A stretch of 64,000 bases of DNA from Topomyia yanbarensis (lineage: Eukaryota; Arthropoda; Insecta; Diptera; Culicidae). The notes beneath the pieces were generated by a model. That model searched no databases and was not told where the DNA came from. It worked only from the letters and a program-made list of their open reading frames with translations. The position numbers and the translations under genes are program-made. This document shows positions 1-11,659 of the stretch, one piece after another. The stretch spans positions 31,916,497 to 31,980,496 of the forward strand of contig NC_080670.1 of NCBI RefSeq assembly GCF_030247195.1. Reading direction: 5' to 3'. Every line of letters starts with the position of its first letter. Positions within the stretch are counted from its first letter, which is position 1.

Positions 1-3000
1 ATGGAACAGGAGTGGTTGACAGGTAGAAAAAGTACTTTCAATTGTTATTGAACGGACAAACGAATAGAGTTTGCAAAAATAGAATCAGGATTGAACATGA
101 GAATGATAGAAAAACTGCAGATTCCCAAACGCTAAACAATTTGCGAAAAGTTTTTTTAATAGCAGAAAAAACCTAACACTTCTTGGATTTTAGATCAAGA
201 ATCAAGATGTCGGACTAATTGGTGGCTATGAAATGTTGATAAAGGATATCAGGAAATTTATTTCTAAAAACGTCCGATGTTTTACTAAAGTTTGCACTAT
301 TGCTTTCTTGTCTGTTTCGAGAAAACAAATTCGTGCCGACGAATTATTTTCGGTTTCAACCTCTACGAAATAAATGAAATGACCTTTTACCACGCGAACC
401 GAACTTGAAATGCTCCAAACCCCGATCCTTCTCTTGCATCGAATCGGGAATCGATTTAATCCTTCCGGATCGTTGTGATTTAATGTTCAAATCTTGACCG
501 GTATGAAAAGCACTGATCCCAAGCAATACAGATTCAGCGAACACCGGGTGAACGGCATCTTGGCCGCATGTGAATAAATATAAATAAATAAACTCATACG
601 CGAAAAGCCACAGAATTTGCTGTCGCTGCTGCTGCTGCTGCAGGCCACTGAGAGAAGGAGTGAAAGAGCTTAAGAGGTACGATATTAATTCGTTTAGGAC
701 GGGAAAAATAAACAGAAGAACCAGTTTGTTTCTGCACTCATTTCACCTGCGACCGAACGCGGAGTGTGACGGACGGACAAACGAACGGACGGACGGACGG
801 ACAAACTAACTGACTGACACTGGCTGGTTGCTGGCATTCTGCAGTAGTAAAAGGCACTTAACATGAGGGCGCTGCTGCTGCTGCCGTTTGCAGGTTGCAT
901 TCTGCCGCGCCACCAGCCTACTACTTGATACCTCCTAGTGTGCAAATCGTTTGAAATGTTGACTGGAGTGACGTTTCAAGATTTAATATATTGTTCGCAT
1001 TTTTATCATCTTTCGCCTGGCTTTAGACTTGTAATAAGCCTTCGTTTGAGTTCAGAATTTTTTTTTTTCTGTTGTGTTGTTTCTGTCGAAACGTGTGTGT
1101 GTCAGTGCGGCTGCGACACTGCGACTAAGTTGGAGAAGGTGTACCAGGAATGCCACTTGTTTCGCGATTCGTGTGACGGCAGTTGGAGGAAAACAGCACA
1201 TGTTACTTGCATCGCAATCAGAACATGGTATATTTTATGGGAACTAAACACGTGTAAAACGTAGTTCGACTAGTCACTGCTGCTGCTGCTGCCGATACGC
1301 CGATTAGCCTTCGGAGAGAGACTGGTCGTCGGGGTAGTTCAGAGCTCATTCGAATTTTGTCGACCCACATCCCGAAGCTGGTGGTTTGCGAGGTGGATTG
1401 TGAAATCCAATGGTGACGGTTTGATAGCGATTTCGAATGTCAAATTATGCGGGTGATAAATCAAACGAGCGCACGCGGTGAGAGTTGCGCAAGAAAACCA
1501 GCGACCAGTCGACACCCACGAGATCCGGTGGCGGGAGATGAGCCATGACAGTTTGTGCGAAGCGATCTAACTTCGATAGCGATGATTGTGACGACGTGAA
1601 GACGACGTCGACGGAGATGATGATGATGATGATGGTGACCTAGAAAAAGACAGTGTTACCGGAACAATACGCCCTCGCTTCGTCGGGGTTTTCTTTGCCA
1701 TGTAGGGTAAGACTCCTCCGCCCTTTCGGAAGAACGTGTTGGGTGATTGTATTTTTCTGATCTTGGAGGATGGTAAGAAGATAAGTCGAAATCCTAGCAA
1801 GTATGGAGTCATCTCGTGTCTCCAGAAGTATTTTCCTACTTCAATAAGAGTAATATCAATCAGGAATTATGTTCTTAACTTTTCTGGTAGTTCCATATGC
1901 ATTTCATGGGATTTTATCTGGCACAAACACAACACCAGTCGATTCATGCAAAAGCTTTTAGTAAATTAGCACATAATAGAAATTGGAACCAGGCTAATAC
2001 TTGAAGTTTTAAAAATGTACAAATTGCCTGCCAAACTGAATATTTTTTTCAAAGAAATCAATTTTTCTTCGCTATTCTGAAATGTACTCCTCCAAGACTC
2101 CTTTCTCAGCCATCGTCGCACTGAAATCTCATTCCTGAAAGCGAACCGCTCAAAGCTCACTGCGAGGGGGATCGGTTTTCGACCCACTACTCGAGCATAC
2201 TTCGTGAGCTCGCTTGCGCATCAAAGAGCTTACGGGCCACTCTTCGGCACATGATAATAAGCACGATAATTGTGTGATTTTTATTTGTCACATGTGCCCA
2301 TTTGGTCACAGGTCGTTCCGCGCGTATTGTCCTAACCGTGACAAAAGCTGTCTCGAAATGTACAGCAGATAAATGGGTGTCACTTTGTGGCAGCCGGCGT
2401 GAGATTTGTTTCAATTGGTGTGAGCAAGCTAAGAAGTGGAGGTAGAGGGTGGTTGACAAACAATTATTTGAGATTATTACGAAATTGTTCATTCTTTTCG
2501 TTCCCAGAAACATGGTATCACCTGAAGTGAAAAAGTTTTGAGTGCTGGTTTGATCAGAATTCTATTATTCTTTGTTCACTTTTGTCCGCTCCAGAAGACT
2601 GATTCGAATAAAAAAATTCGGCAGATTTTTGAATGCTTACAAAAGTGAAGTTCGAGATTTGCGTATTAGCTCACAAATTTGTCTAGATTTAGAAGAAAAA
2701 AAACAACCATCGCTAGTTTAGTCCTGTCACTAAGATAGTGTCGGTTTCTGATGAGACGAACTCAAAACGCAAATTGCAGAACTAATTTAGCTATAGGTTT
2801 TGTGTTCTTCACGCGCAGAGATGGTATTAAACAATTTTCTTCTTAACGGAGAAAAACTAGTTTTTACCAAAATTGTTCTCTGAGGAGAAATAGAGCATAG
2901 TGCATCTTGCGTTGGCTTGCTAAGTCAAACCAATTGTTTCGATTTCATTAGTTCTCATCAGCTTAAAATGAGCTCCTTTTCTTGCGGGACATCACGCTTG

Positions 3001-3946
3001 CTTGACTAGGGACTTGCTCGGGAACACAAATTGTGTTTCCGTTTTTTTTTTTGAGCTAGTTTCAATCGGGCGCTAGCTTATTTCTGTCACTAAGTTAGTG
3101 TCGGATACTGATGAGACGAATTTGAAAGGCAAATTCCATAACTAATTTAACTATCGTAGCAAGCTGCTTCGCAACCCACGCATCACCAACCGAGGGAAAG
3201 AGATTCAAATGCACGCGAGCACGTTTCAAGCAACGAACCCACTTCCACAGCACTGCTGCTGCAAGGACAGAAGACCTAACCACCAGAAGCCTTTCATTCT
3301 AGCTAGCCTACAGCACCGTTTACAGGATGTTTGCTGCGTCAGACCCTTTAAGTTCGTAGCTGAAAAGCCAAGCTTATTTAGACGTCAGCAGCGCGAGGCA
3401 TCAATCGTCTTTCAGCTCATTGTGCGGCGATTAACCGAATACGTGCGAGGGGCTTAGCCCTCCTCCCCCCCCCAACTGTCCAGTTAATTGTCGCTCTTGT
3501 TGGCCCCCTTTTTCGATCATTTGAATACCAGCAGACAGTGCTGCTCGAAAAGAATCGAGAAAGGTGGAATGAATTTATTTAGATTAATGGTCACGCTGCT
3601 GCTGCTGCTGGTACTCCCGTGCCAGCTGCCTACCCCGTGTTCGTTTCGTTCCGAAACCTTCTAAAGGGAAAGAAAGGAGGCATATCATAATGAAAAGATT
3701 ATACATCTAAACACGTCCCGAAGATGATGACGACAACGTCGACTACGACGGCGAAGGAGGCGGAAAAAGAGGAATTATTAATAACTGTTAATAATACATT
3801 AACGTCAGGCCCCGGTGCCCGCAAGATTCAATGTTTGGACTGTTGAAAATATTTCCACTATCAGAGCTAAATGGGCTTTTAAACAATATTTAAATAACGA
3901 CCGTTCTTCGTTAGAGCTGTCTCGGTCTACCGAGCGGGGAACTTAC
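1..3946. other. Serrate intron, 3' side, incomplete
   Basis: No coding exon is recognised here on either strand. Visible content is a CTG/CAG microsatellite near 626-642 and again near 871-882, an ACGG-type tetranucleotide run near 775-802, a GAT/GAC-rich stretch near 1590-1636, and two direct copies of an 86-bp repeat (separate entry). The plus-strand open frame at 938-1264 is Cys-rich but resembles nothing I know and has no supporting context. Confidence 0.6.
2711..3156. repeat. Direct repeat pair, about 86 bp, offset 360 bp
   Basis: The segments 2711-2796 and 3071-3156 are about 80% identical. They share CGCTAG, then CTGTCACTAAG, AGTGTCGG, TGATGAGACGAA and finally ACTAATTTA. Both copies have the same orientation. 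They may be the edges of a short repeat element within the intron; its type is unknown. Confidence 0.7.
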
Positions 3947-4074
3947 CTCACACAGGGTCCCGGAGTAACCGAGCGGACAGATGCACTTGAAGTTACCGAT
4001 CAGATCGACACATTCGCCCCCGTTGCGGCACGGAAAGTTCACACACTCGTTGATATCGGTGCTGCAGTCACGAC
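3947..4074 (-). CDS. Ser: Serrate exon: EGF repeat 8
   Basis: This 128-bp exon completes EGF 7 (RDCSTD) and encodes EGF 8 ([20 protein letters not shown] and onward to GYSGTLCE). The acceptor TCGACAG is right of 4074 and the donor GTAAGT is at 3941-3946, leaving the frame in phase 0 after a Glu codon. This is the last Serrate exon visible. The next one, expected to encode EGF 9, is not recognisable in the remaining 3.9 kb and presumably lies off the left edge. Confidence 0.95.
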
Positions 4075-4414
4075 CTGTCGAGAAGAGAGGAGGGAAAAAG
4101 GCGAGACACAAATTAGTCTTCGATTAGTTCAATTGTCCCAGGGCGCGGGCGGGGATAGGCAATTCCCAACCGATCCATCCAAGTAATCGCGTGATCATCT
4201 TTTCTGACGACCCTATTAGGAACGTTTTACTACTCAACACACAGCTGACGGCACGAGTCTCGGGGGGTCCAAGGGAGTCGTGCGTGAACCCATTTCTCGC
4301 TTCAAGCTGGAAAGACGCCAATCACGAACCCCACGGCTCCCCCTCCCAAGCTTTGATTAATCGAGCGAGTCCGATTGGCTCGGCAGGGTAGCTACCGCAC
4401 ACGAAATAACTTAC

Positions 4415-4639
4415 CCGTATAACCTGCCGCGCAGGCACAGTGGTAATCGTTGACCAGGTCGATACAGGTGGCCCCGTTTTTGCACCTGCCCACGCAGTCG
4501 TCCATATTTTGTGCACACGTTGGACCACCCCAGCCCTCCAGACAGCTGCACTGGAAAGAACCGGGGAAATTTCGGCAGGATTCCGCGTTGATGCACGGGC
4601 CCAATCCGGACGCTACGTTCGTTTCGCACTCGTCGACAT
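4415..4639 (-). CDS. Ser: Serrate exon: EGF repeats 6 and 7
   Basis: This 225-bp exon encodes EGF 6 ([20 protein letters not shown] and onward to [10 protein letters not shown]) and EGF 7 ([20 protein letters not shown] and onward to AAGYTG). In EGF 6 the first and second cysteines are separated by ten residues ([10 protein letters not shown]), slightly more than a standard repeat. Drosophila Serrate is known to carry a long insertion in this repeat, so this copy is close to the uninterrupted form. Acceptor CTTCAG lies right of 4639 and donor GTAAGT is at 4409-4414. The frame is open and phases fit on both sides. Confidence 0.95.
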
Positions 4640-4709
4640 CTGAAGGGTTAAGGGGGAGAAAATAAAATTATTACCATTGATCCAAAACGAAAAATAACCC
4701 GAAACTTAC

Positions 4710-4823
4710 CGATATTGCACGTCTCGCCCGTCCACTGGGGTGGACACTCGCAGCGAAATCTGCCGACCATGTCGATGCAGGTGCCACCATTCTGGCACGG
4801 ACCCTCGGCACATTCGTCAATGT
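4710..4823 (-). CDS. Ser: Serrate exon: EGF repeat 5
   Basis: This 114-bp exon holds one full calcium-binding-type EGF repeat beginning [20 protein letters not shown], with six cysteines and the D-I-D-E-C signature. Acceptor GCTTGCAG is right of 4823 and donor GTAAGT is at 4704-4709. The downstream intron is only 70 bp (4640-4709). Exon phases at both ends match the neighbours. It forms part of the EGF stalk that spaces the DSL head from the membrane. Confidence 0.95.
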
Positions 4824-5253
4824 CTGCAAGCGAGAAAAATACCAATCGAATCACTGTGTGGGCCAGAGGCTGTTTTGGGGTTATCGAGGGCCCCACCTGA
4901 ACTAAACGGATAATTTTGTGTCGAACGGGAGGGGAATTTAACTGAAAAGCTTATTGGTTCGCCATGGTCATCAATTTCGTTGTGGTTCTACCGAACGGTT
5001 GATCATTCTTTTGTTTGGTGCGCGAGAAGTAGCGAAAAAGTGTTAAGGCGGTTAAATCTAGGCTTACTGCGATAGGATTATCGGATCATTGGGTAGAGGT
5101 GTGGTGAGAGTTAATTAGGCGAATAAATTTGTATTGAAGAGTTGATCCCGTAATCAGATTCATCAAGGTTGAAAGGCTTGGAGAGCATATTGGCGGCTAC
5201 ACAATGGCACACAATTTTTTTTACGAAATTTGCAATATTTGTTACAATGAGCA

Positions 5254-5700
5254 TAAAACTACGATTTACGGGTCGCTGATTACGATTCTGATGTCAGAAT
5301 AAGAACCAGTGACCCCGAAAACACCCTTGTAAGACGTTTTAGGCCAATATAAATATAAATAAGATTTAGCCAAGCACAGTCGCCATATTGGATCCGCTAC
5401 TTTGAATTTTACATTTACCTATCCGTCTTTCAATTTCATTGCTTTCGTTTCTCTTAGTCTCAAATTTGCCGAAAATAGCCAACAAAATCGATACAGTAGA
5501 ACCTTGCGGCAATTAAAACATAGTAACAATTTTACATTTTCGACATCAGAATCAGAATCATCGACCCCGAAACCTCCCTTGTAAGACTTTTTAGGTCAAT
5601 ATTGAAAAAAAAACAAAATTTAGCCAGGCATAGTCGCCATATTGGATCCGCCATTTTGAATTTTACATTTTCGACATCAGAATCAGCGACCCCGAAAATC
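5254..5700. repeat. Short tandem repeat, about 254-bp period
   Basis: The motif CGCCATATTGGATCCGC occurs at 5381 and 5635. It is followed each time by a TTTGAATTTTACATTT block and preceded by TTTAGCCA. The companion motif CGACATCAGAATCAG plus GACCCCGAAA occurs near 5540 and 5669, with a variant near 5293-5320. This is a two-to-three copy tandem array in the intron. No coding potential. Confidence 0.75.
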
Positions 5701-5842
5701 TATATAAGCCTAAAAATAACAGTATTGACATTGATAAAAATTCGCGTCGCAAAGCGTTAACGTTGAGATTTTCATTACAGAAGGACTCCGCGATACAACT
5801 TAAACTCATTTTTCATACGATTACAATTCTCACTGATACGTC

Positions 5843-8743
5843 GCACAGTGAAAAAAAAATGGACTTTAGTCGCGACTTTTTTAGAAAAGGCTGAATCACG
5901 TTTACCAGGGAAGGTGTTTTTCATGTAAAAGGAATTTATGAAACCTGATTGCTAGAACTTAGAACGACCGCACGGTGTGATGTCGTGCTCTTTTTGCCCC
6001 AAACTCCCCTTTCGTTTGAGTTTATGTTCAAGACTGAATACACATCTTGGAAGTAAGTTGTATACGGCTGACCAAAATTAGTATTCCTTATGTAAAAAAG
6101 CCCAGATAATCGATTGAAGACAATTAGATTAATCTCTCGAAACGTATACATACTTTTACCCCAATTCTTCGCTGAAGTAAAGTTAATAGAAATTAATCCT
6201 GGCTTTATATTTCGGTTAAAGGCCATATGCGGCTACTCAAAAGAAATTATTCTTATATTTAAAAATCCCGGTGTACGTTTGAGCATAGTTAGAACGACCG
6301 CTCGAAACGTATGTACCCGTTTTACCCCAATTCCTTCCATCACTTTAGTATAAAGTTAGACCTGGCTCTACATTTCAGAAAGAAGCTGAATGCGGCAGAT
6401 CAAAAGTAGTATTTCTTATGCAAAAATATCTGAGGAATGAATTGAAGATAGTTAGAATGACAGCACGAAACGTGTGTACCCGTTTTACCCCAACTCTTCT
6501 CATATCTCATCTTAAGTGTGAAGTTAAACCTGGCTGTGCTTCTCAGAAAGAGGCTGACTGGGGCTGATTAAAATTAGTAATTCTTATGTAAAATAATCCG
6601 AGAAATCAATTAAAGATAGATAGGTGGACCACTCGAAGCGTTTATATCCGGTTTACCCCAATTCTACACATATTTCAAGTATAGAAATATACCTTTCTCC
6701 ACATTTCAGAAAGACGCTGAAGGTGACTGTTCAAAAGCAATTTTTATGTTAAATAATCCAGGAAATCGATTGAAGATAGTTGAAATGACCGAATGAATAA
6801 CCTGTACCCGTTTTACCTCAAATTCCTCCCTTAATTCAAATGGGAAGATAAACCTGAATGCACTTCTCGGAACGAGGAAAAATGCGGCTGATGGAAAGTA
6901 GTTATTCGTATGTACAAAATTCCGAGGAATCGATTGGATATAGTTAGAATGAGCGCCCGGAACGTGTATACCCGTTTTACCCCGATTGTTCTTATAAATA
7001 AAGCGTTAAGCTAATCCTGGCTATGCTTCTCGGAAAGAGGCTAAATTCGGCTGATGAAAAGTAGTACTTCTTATGCAGAATAATCTGTAAAATCGTTAAA
7101 AGTAAGTAAAAATAATCGCACGAAACGTTTGTATCCATTTTACCCCAATTCTTAACATAATACAAGTGGGGAGCTATACCTTACTCAACATTGCAGAAAA
7201 AAGATTAAAGTGGCTGATGAAAAGGAGTAATTCTAATGTATAAAAATTCAGGGCACGTTTCGTACGGTCTGTAACCGATTTTTCGGGTTTTCATAAATAA
7301 GATTTATTACTTTTGATATGTCGCATTCAGCTTTTTTCATTAAATGCTGACTTCCCAAATGAACATCGTACACAATGTTCGCTCCAGTTCTGTGCTCATA
7401 TTAAACTCACACTTCGTGTACGAACTCAAACACGCTATTTTGTACCAAAACACGTGCACATGTTCACCTGCACAACCGAACCCCATGTACGTACACGGTG
7501 TGCGTACACATAGGTTCGTGGCACCTGTTTTCTCTTTCTCACTCATCATCACTAGCGTTGACTCTTTTCGTTTTGTACGAATCATTCTCGTGTACGCACC
7601 CGGTGTACGCACACGGATGTACATACTAGAGTTTGTACATCGTTCGCTTGGGTTCGATGTTCGAGGCGAACGTATACATCGAGATGAAGCATGTTTGCAG
7701 TTGAACGAGCGCGCGAAATTTTGCGCACAGGTGCGAACTTGTCGATGTTCATGGGAATTCTGCTTAAAACTTGAGTTTTGAGAACTGGGGTAAAACGGAT
7801 ACACATGTTTCGTACAGTCGTTTTATTTATCTTCAGCCGATTCCCCGGACTGCTTTATACGAGAATTAATACATTTGATCAGTCGCATTCAGCCACTTTC
7901 TAAAATGAAGGACCAGATTTCACTTCACACTTGAGTTATGAGAAGAATTGGGGAAAAACGAATGCACAACTTTCGTGTGCTCCTTCTAACTAACCTCAAT
8001 TGATTCCCCGAACTTTTTTTACATAATAATAACTACTTTTTATGGGCCGTATTCGACCTCTTCTAAAAGTAAAATCTGATTTACCTTTAATTTTGATTTA
8101 TAGGAAGAATACGGGATAAACCAGGTTCGCACATTTCATGCGACCATTATGACTATCTGCAATCGATTCCTAGGATATTTACATAAGCAATACAACTATT
8201 GACCAACTGCATGTAGACTCCTTCCAAAATATATTGCCATGTTTAATTTTCCTCTTGAGTTTGGGTAAAAAATGGGGTAAAACGGGTTCACACGTTCCGT
8301 GAAGTTGTTCTATCTATCTTCACTCGTTTCATTGGACTTTTTTGCATAAGAAACACTACTTCTGATCAGCGACATAAGGCCTGCGTCCGAGGTTTTGAGT
8401 AAAGTTAAACTAAAAACCCAACATTTTGGGGAGAATTGGGGTAAAACGGATTAAATCGTTTTACGCAGACAATCCTACTATCTTCTATGGAATTTTTGAA
8501 CATTTTTGCATAAGAAACACTAGCTATGGTAGCCCGCATTCAGTTTTCTTCCAAGTTATATAGCCGGTAATAAAAATAAACACTAAAAAGGGGAATTTTG
8601 GGCAAAACAAGCATGATAGCGTACTTTGCGGTCATTTTTAATACACGCAAATTATTCCCCAGACATTTTTACATGAGGAGTATATATTTTCGATAAACGC
8701 TCTTTAATTAAAGGCGCGTTTTTGATACTTTTTCCCACTGTGC
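5843..8743. mobile_element. Foldback-type inverted-repeat element made of about 163-bp subrepeats
   Basis: The left arm (about 5843-7300) holds eight diverged copies of a unit of about 163 bp. Each contains GTACCCGTTTTACCCCAATT or a variant, with anchors near 5995, 6155, 6319, 6481, 6652, 6812, 6973 and 7137. The right arm (about 7780-8743) holds six copies of the same unit in reverse complement (GGGGTAAAACGG anchors near 7789, 7949, 8114, 8274, 8438 and 8597). The outermost ends are inverted: GCACAGTG at 5843-5850 and CACTGTGC at 8736-8743, each with a neighbouring A/T run. The core (7300-7780) is different and contains repeated GTGTACGTAC-like motifs. No transposase is seen, so the element is non-autonomous. 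No target duplication was recognised. Confidence 0.82.
7300..7780. other. Core of the foldback element
   Basis: The segment between the two inverted arrays is rich in GTAC/CGTACAC palindromic motifs, for example CATGTACGTACACGG near 7483-7497 and CGCACCCGGTGTACGCACACGG near 7596. Open frames exist on both strands (about 145-154 codons) but they mirror each other and show no recognisable domain. I read them as by-products of the repeat composition. Confidence 0.5.
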
Positions 8744-9595
8744 CTTGGTTGTCTTCGGAATTCGTCGGTATGCAATCCATTACACCTCAACAAACAAATA
8801 TCATTTATCACGTCTCACCTAACTAACTGACTGACAGCCGCTTTGAGTCGTGATTGTCAATCGTTCAGCAGCTTTCGGACTGATTTCAATAGCTGTGAGC
8901 TAATTACTCTGTGCCTTCCTGCTTCCAAGTGTTCCCGGAATCTTCCTCCGCCACCTTTAGCTTCCTTAGCTAGCTTCAACAACGGCAGTGTAGCCCCTTC
9001 AATTTCACCCAATCCCCTCTCTCCCCTTTCAACCCCTACACGGTTCGATTAGATTTGGTCGGTTGTGAAAGAAAGTTCACAATTATCTCTCGTTTTGGCT
9101 TTCTCCATCCTCGTAGCTAATCACGTTCGGAACGCAGCACAGCAACCAAAGAGAGGGGTAAAAAAAAATACGACGAATCTACAGCCCGCCAAACCAAGTA
9201 AGCCGTGAAATCTCTAATAAATCCACTTTATTCTTCCCCTCCATTCTTCCCCTATTGTACTTGGACTCTACAGAGCAAAATACGGGGAAAAGAAAATGTT
9301 CGTTTCTTTAAAGAATTTATCTACGGTTCTGCCTACTCATCTCCTCACTCTTCTGGGGGCCCCCAGTTCGCGGACACCAGAGGAAGTCAGTAATGTTTAA
9401 ACAATAATCAAAAACGATTAAATAATAAGCGTGTGTGCCTTGAAAGTTGATGGCTCCGTCACGGCCGCCTACCACATCCTCCGCTCCTTCTGGTCCATTC
9501 TTCGTTCAATTTAGTGGAATAATTAGCCTGCCCATGCGAACCCCCTAACCCTCCCCCGGACAGTGCCCCTCAAGGTGGACAAAACCAATACTCAC
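8744..9595. other. Serrate intron remainder before the EGF 3-4 exon
   Basis: Apparently single-copy intron sequence. There is a mild pyrimidine-rich stretch near 8935-9050. No exon, RNA gene or repeat is recognised. Confidence 0.5.
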
Positions 9596-10132
9596 TTATC
9601 TCGCAGGTCGGTCCGGTCCATCCGGGCGCACATGTACAAACGAAATCCTTCAGCGGCTGCGGATGCGAAATGTGTTTCAGTGTTTCCTTGGATTCGCTTG
9701 CTGCTCCTGATCCCGCTCCTCCTCCGCCTTCGACACCTCCGTTAGCGGTCCCGGAAAGAGCCGCTATAGCTGCCGCCCCCTGACTGGCACTATTACCACC
9801 ACTGTTGCTACCACTAATACTGCTACTACTACTACTACTCCTCCCGTACGGTTTCCCCATCGAACTCATCCCTCGCATACCACGCCGGACGATGATGGAC
9901 GGAGCTGTGCTAGAGTCCAACTTGTCCTGTCCGTCACCGCGGCCACCGTAGCTACCGATCAGTGCACAGGTACCGCCATTCTTACACGGTTGAGGGGCAC
10001 ACGGGTGTTCGACGATTTCACAGCGCGTCCCGGACAACCCATCCGCACAGGTGCACCGATATTGGTCCGGAGCTGTGTTCTCGCAGGTTCCACCGTGCAT
10101 GCAGGGTTCATGGGTGCCGCAGTAGTTGAGAT
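9596..10132 (-). CDS. Ser: Serrate exon: EGF 3 and EGF 4 with a long low-complexity insertion
   Basis: This 537-bp exon (179 codons) starts with EGF 3 ([17 protein letters not shown]) and continues into EGF 4 ([15 protein letters not shown], closing with [14 protein letters not shown]). Between the third and fourth cysteines of EGF 4 there are about 109 residues in place of the usual 8-10. They include a Ser run (SSSSSSS), Gly-rich and Ala-rich stretches, and the basic segment [10 protein letters not shown]. Interrupted EGF repeats are a known feature of Drosophila Serrate, so this insertion is probably genuine coding sequence: the frame is open throughout, with no splice sites at its borders. 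Acceptor TTTTCACAG; donor GTGAGT at 9590-9595. The final split codon plus the next exon gives Asn before IDEC. Confidence 0.94.
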
Positions 10133-10689
10133 CTGTGAAAATCGGAAAAGAAACGAAAGAGTGAGATAAAAAACGCCAACAGTTGGTTAATGGGTGGAAA
10201 GACACTTGTTCGAATTGTGCCGGAGGAAAAAGTGCTGAAATAAAAAAAAACTAGTTATTCTTCCGGCCGGCACGCGATTAAACGAAAACAAGTGCGATTA
10301 TGATTAGTGCTATCATGCGGTGAAGAGTGCTTCGCCGGAAGAAGAACCCTTCAGATTCCCATCTGTGTGTAAGCGACGGGGGAAAATAGCCGCTCCGGGA
10401 CTTTGGTTAATTTTGTGTTCTATTCATACGCGTGCTGAGCGCACCGCACACACCCCCTTCGGTAGTTTTGCTGCTGCGAACCCTAATTGAATTAGGACAC
10501 AGACATATGCGTGTAATAACAGAGTGTGGAAGTTGGCTGTGGGCGCAACTGTTGTTTCCGTTCTGTTTCTTTTGCTTGGGAAAGCGTGCGAAAAAAAATT
10601 TCTATCAGGTCTGGAGTTGGTAGTGGGTGCAGCCAAACTGATTGCCATAAAAAAGACGATGTTGTTCTAAGACTGACCGCAGATAAGGC

Positions 10690-10845
10690 AGCAGTTCATT
10701 TGGCACTTGGCCGAAAGGGGCTATTGGCCGAATAGGTCACTTGGCCGAATGCAGATTGGCCGAACGGGCCGTTTGGCCAAAGGACATTTTGCCAGATGCC
10801 ACTGGGTAAACTGGTATTGGCTCAAGAGTTATTTGGCCGAAATGT
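10690..10845. repeat. TTGGCCGAA micro-repeat array
   Basis: TTGGCCGAA occurs at 10707, 10724, 10741, 10756 and 10832, with a variant TTTGGCCAA near 10772. Spacing in the first part is 15-17 bp. This 'TTTGGCCGAA' pattern is a familiar low-complexity family in insect and other invertebrate genomes; its function is unknown. Confidence 0.85.
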
Positions 10846-11199
10846 CCATTCTATTTGACTGAATAACCGTAATAGAGTATGTATTTCTCGAATTAGTATG
10901 TATAGACCTAATAAGTAATGAATGTTATTCGTTTCTCTTAAATTGAATACTGTTTATTTATTCTTGTATTTACAATATTTGTTATTCTTGGTCTAAACAT
11001 TCTGTGGATGTTTTCCTCCTTTATTTGTCTACAGGAAAGTTGAGCAATATTATAAATTAATTACTATAATTTATAAATTACTTTCTAAATTTTTGATTTT
11101 AATTTTTGTTTTAAAATTATAATTTTTAATTGTAAGTTATAATTTTTAACATTTAAAAATTTTAAATTTAATTTTTTGTTCAAAATTTTTGATTCTTAA

Positions 11200-11313
11200 C
11201 CCTCCAGCACTCGTGCCGTTGTATTCGGTGCAACACCTTCAGAAACTAGCGAAAATTTCTTTCAGCATCAGCGGCTGCTCATTTGGGGAGCCATTCGTGC
11301 GAGTGCCGGAGGG
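11200..11313. mobile_element. 114-bp TTAA-flanked MITE (piggyBac-like ends)
   Basis: The element starts CCCTCCAGCACTCG at 11200 and ends CGAGTGCCGGAGGG at 11313, giving a 14-bp terminal inverted repeat with one mismatch. It is flanked on both sides by TTAA (11196-11199 and 11314-11317). TTAA targets and termini starting CCC are hallmarks of piggyBac-superfamily elements. At 114 bp it can only be a non-autonomous derivative. Confidence 0.75.
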
Positions 11314-11659
11314 TTAATATTCATATTTTTTTTACTTTTTAACGACATTCAATTAGCTAGAGATTACTGAGTAGGGAAAGCTGTGAAAATTTAGAGCCAT
11401 AGTGCTCAAGTGAGAGCAAGGATGTGAAATATACAGATCAGAAAACTAGAAATGACAGGGTCATTAGAAACAGGCTTAAATCTTATGGACTAATCTTTTG
11501 TCTTCTGCTAGCAGGAGTCGAGCTTCGGCAGCTTTATTACCAATTGCTTAATATTTATATTCCATATCTTTTAATTTTAATAAATTTTGGAATTTTAGAT
11601 CCGAAATTTGGAGTTTTTATTCTTGAATGTTCAACTTTTTAATTTTTAATGCAGCGAAG

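Noticed and set aside
938..1264. Cys-rich plus-strand open frame of 108 codons
   Set aside because: No recognisable domain, no splice or start context, and the strand is opposite to Serrate. Its cysteine spacing is not that of EGF or VWC domains.
7340..7804. Long overlapping open frames on both strands in the foldback core
   Set aside because: They mirror one another on opposite strands and arise from palindromic GTAC-rich repeats; no protein motif is seen.
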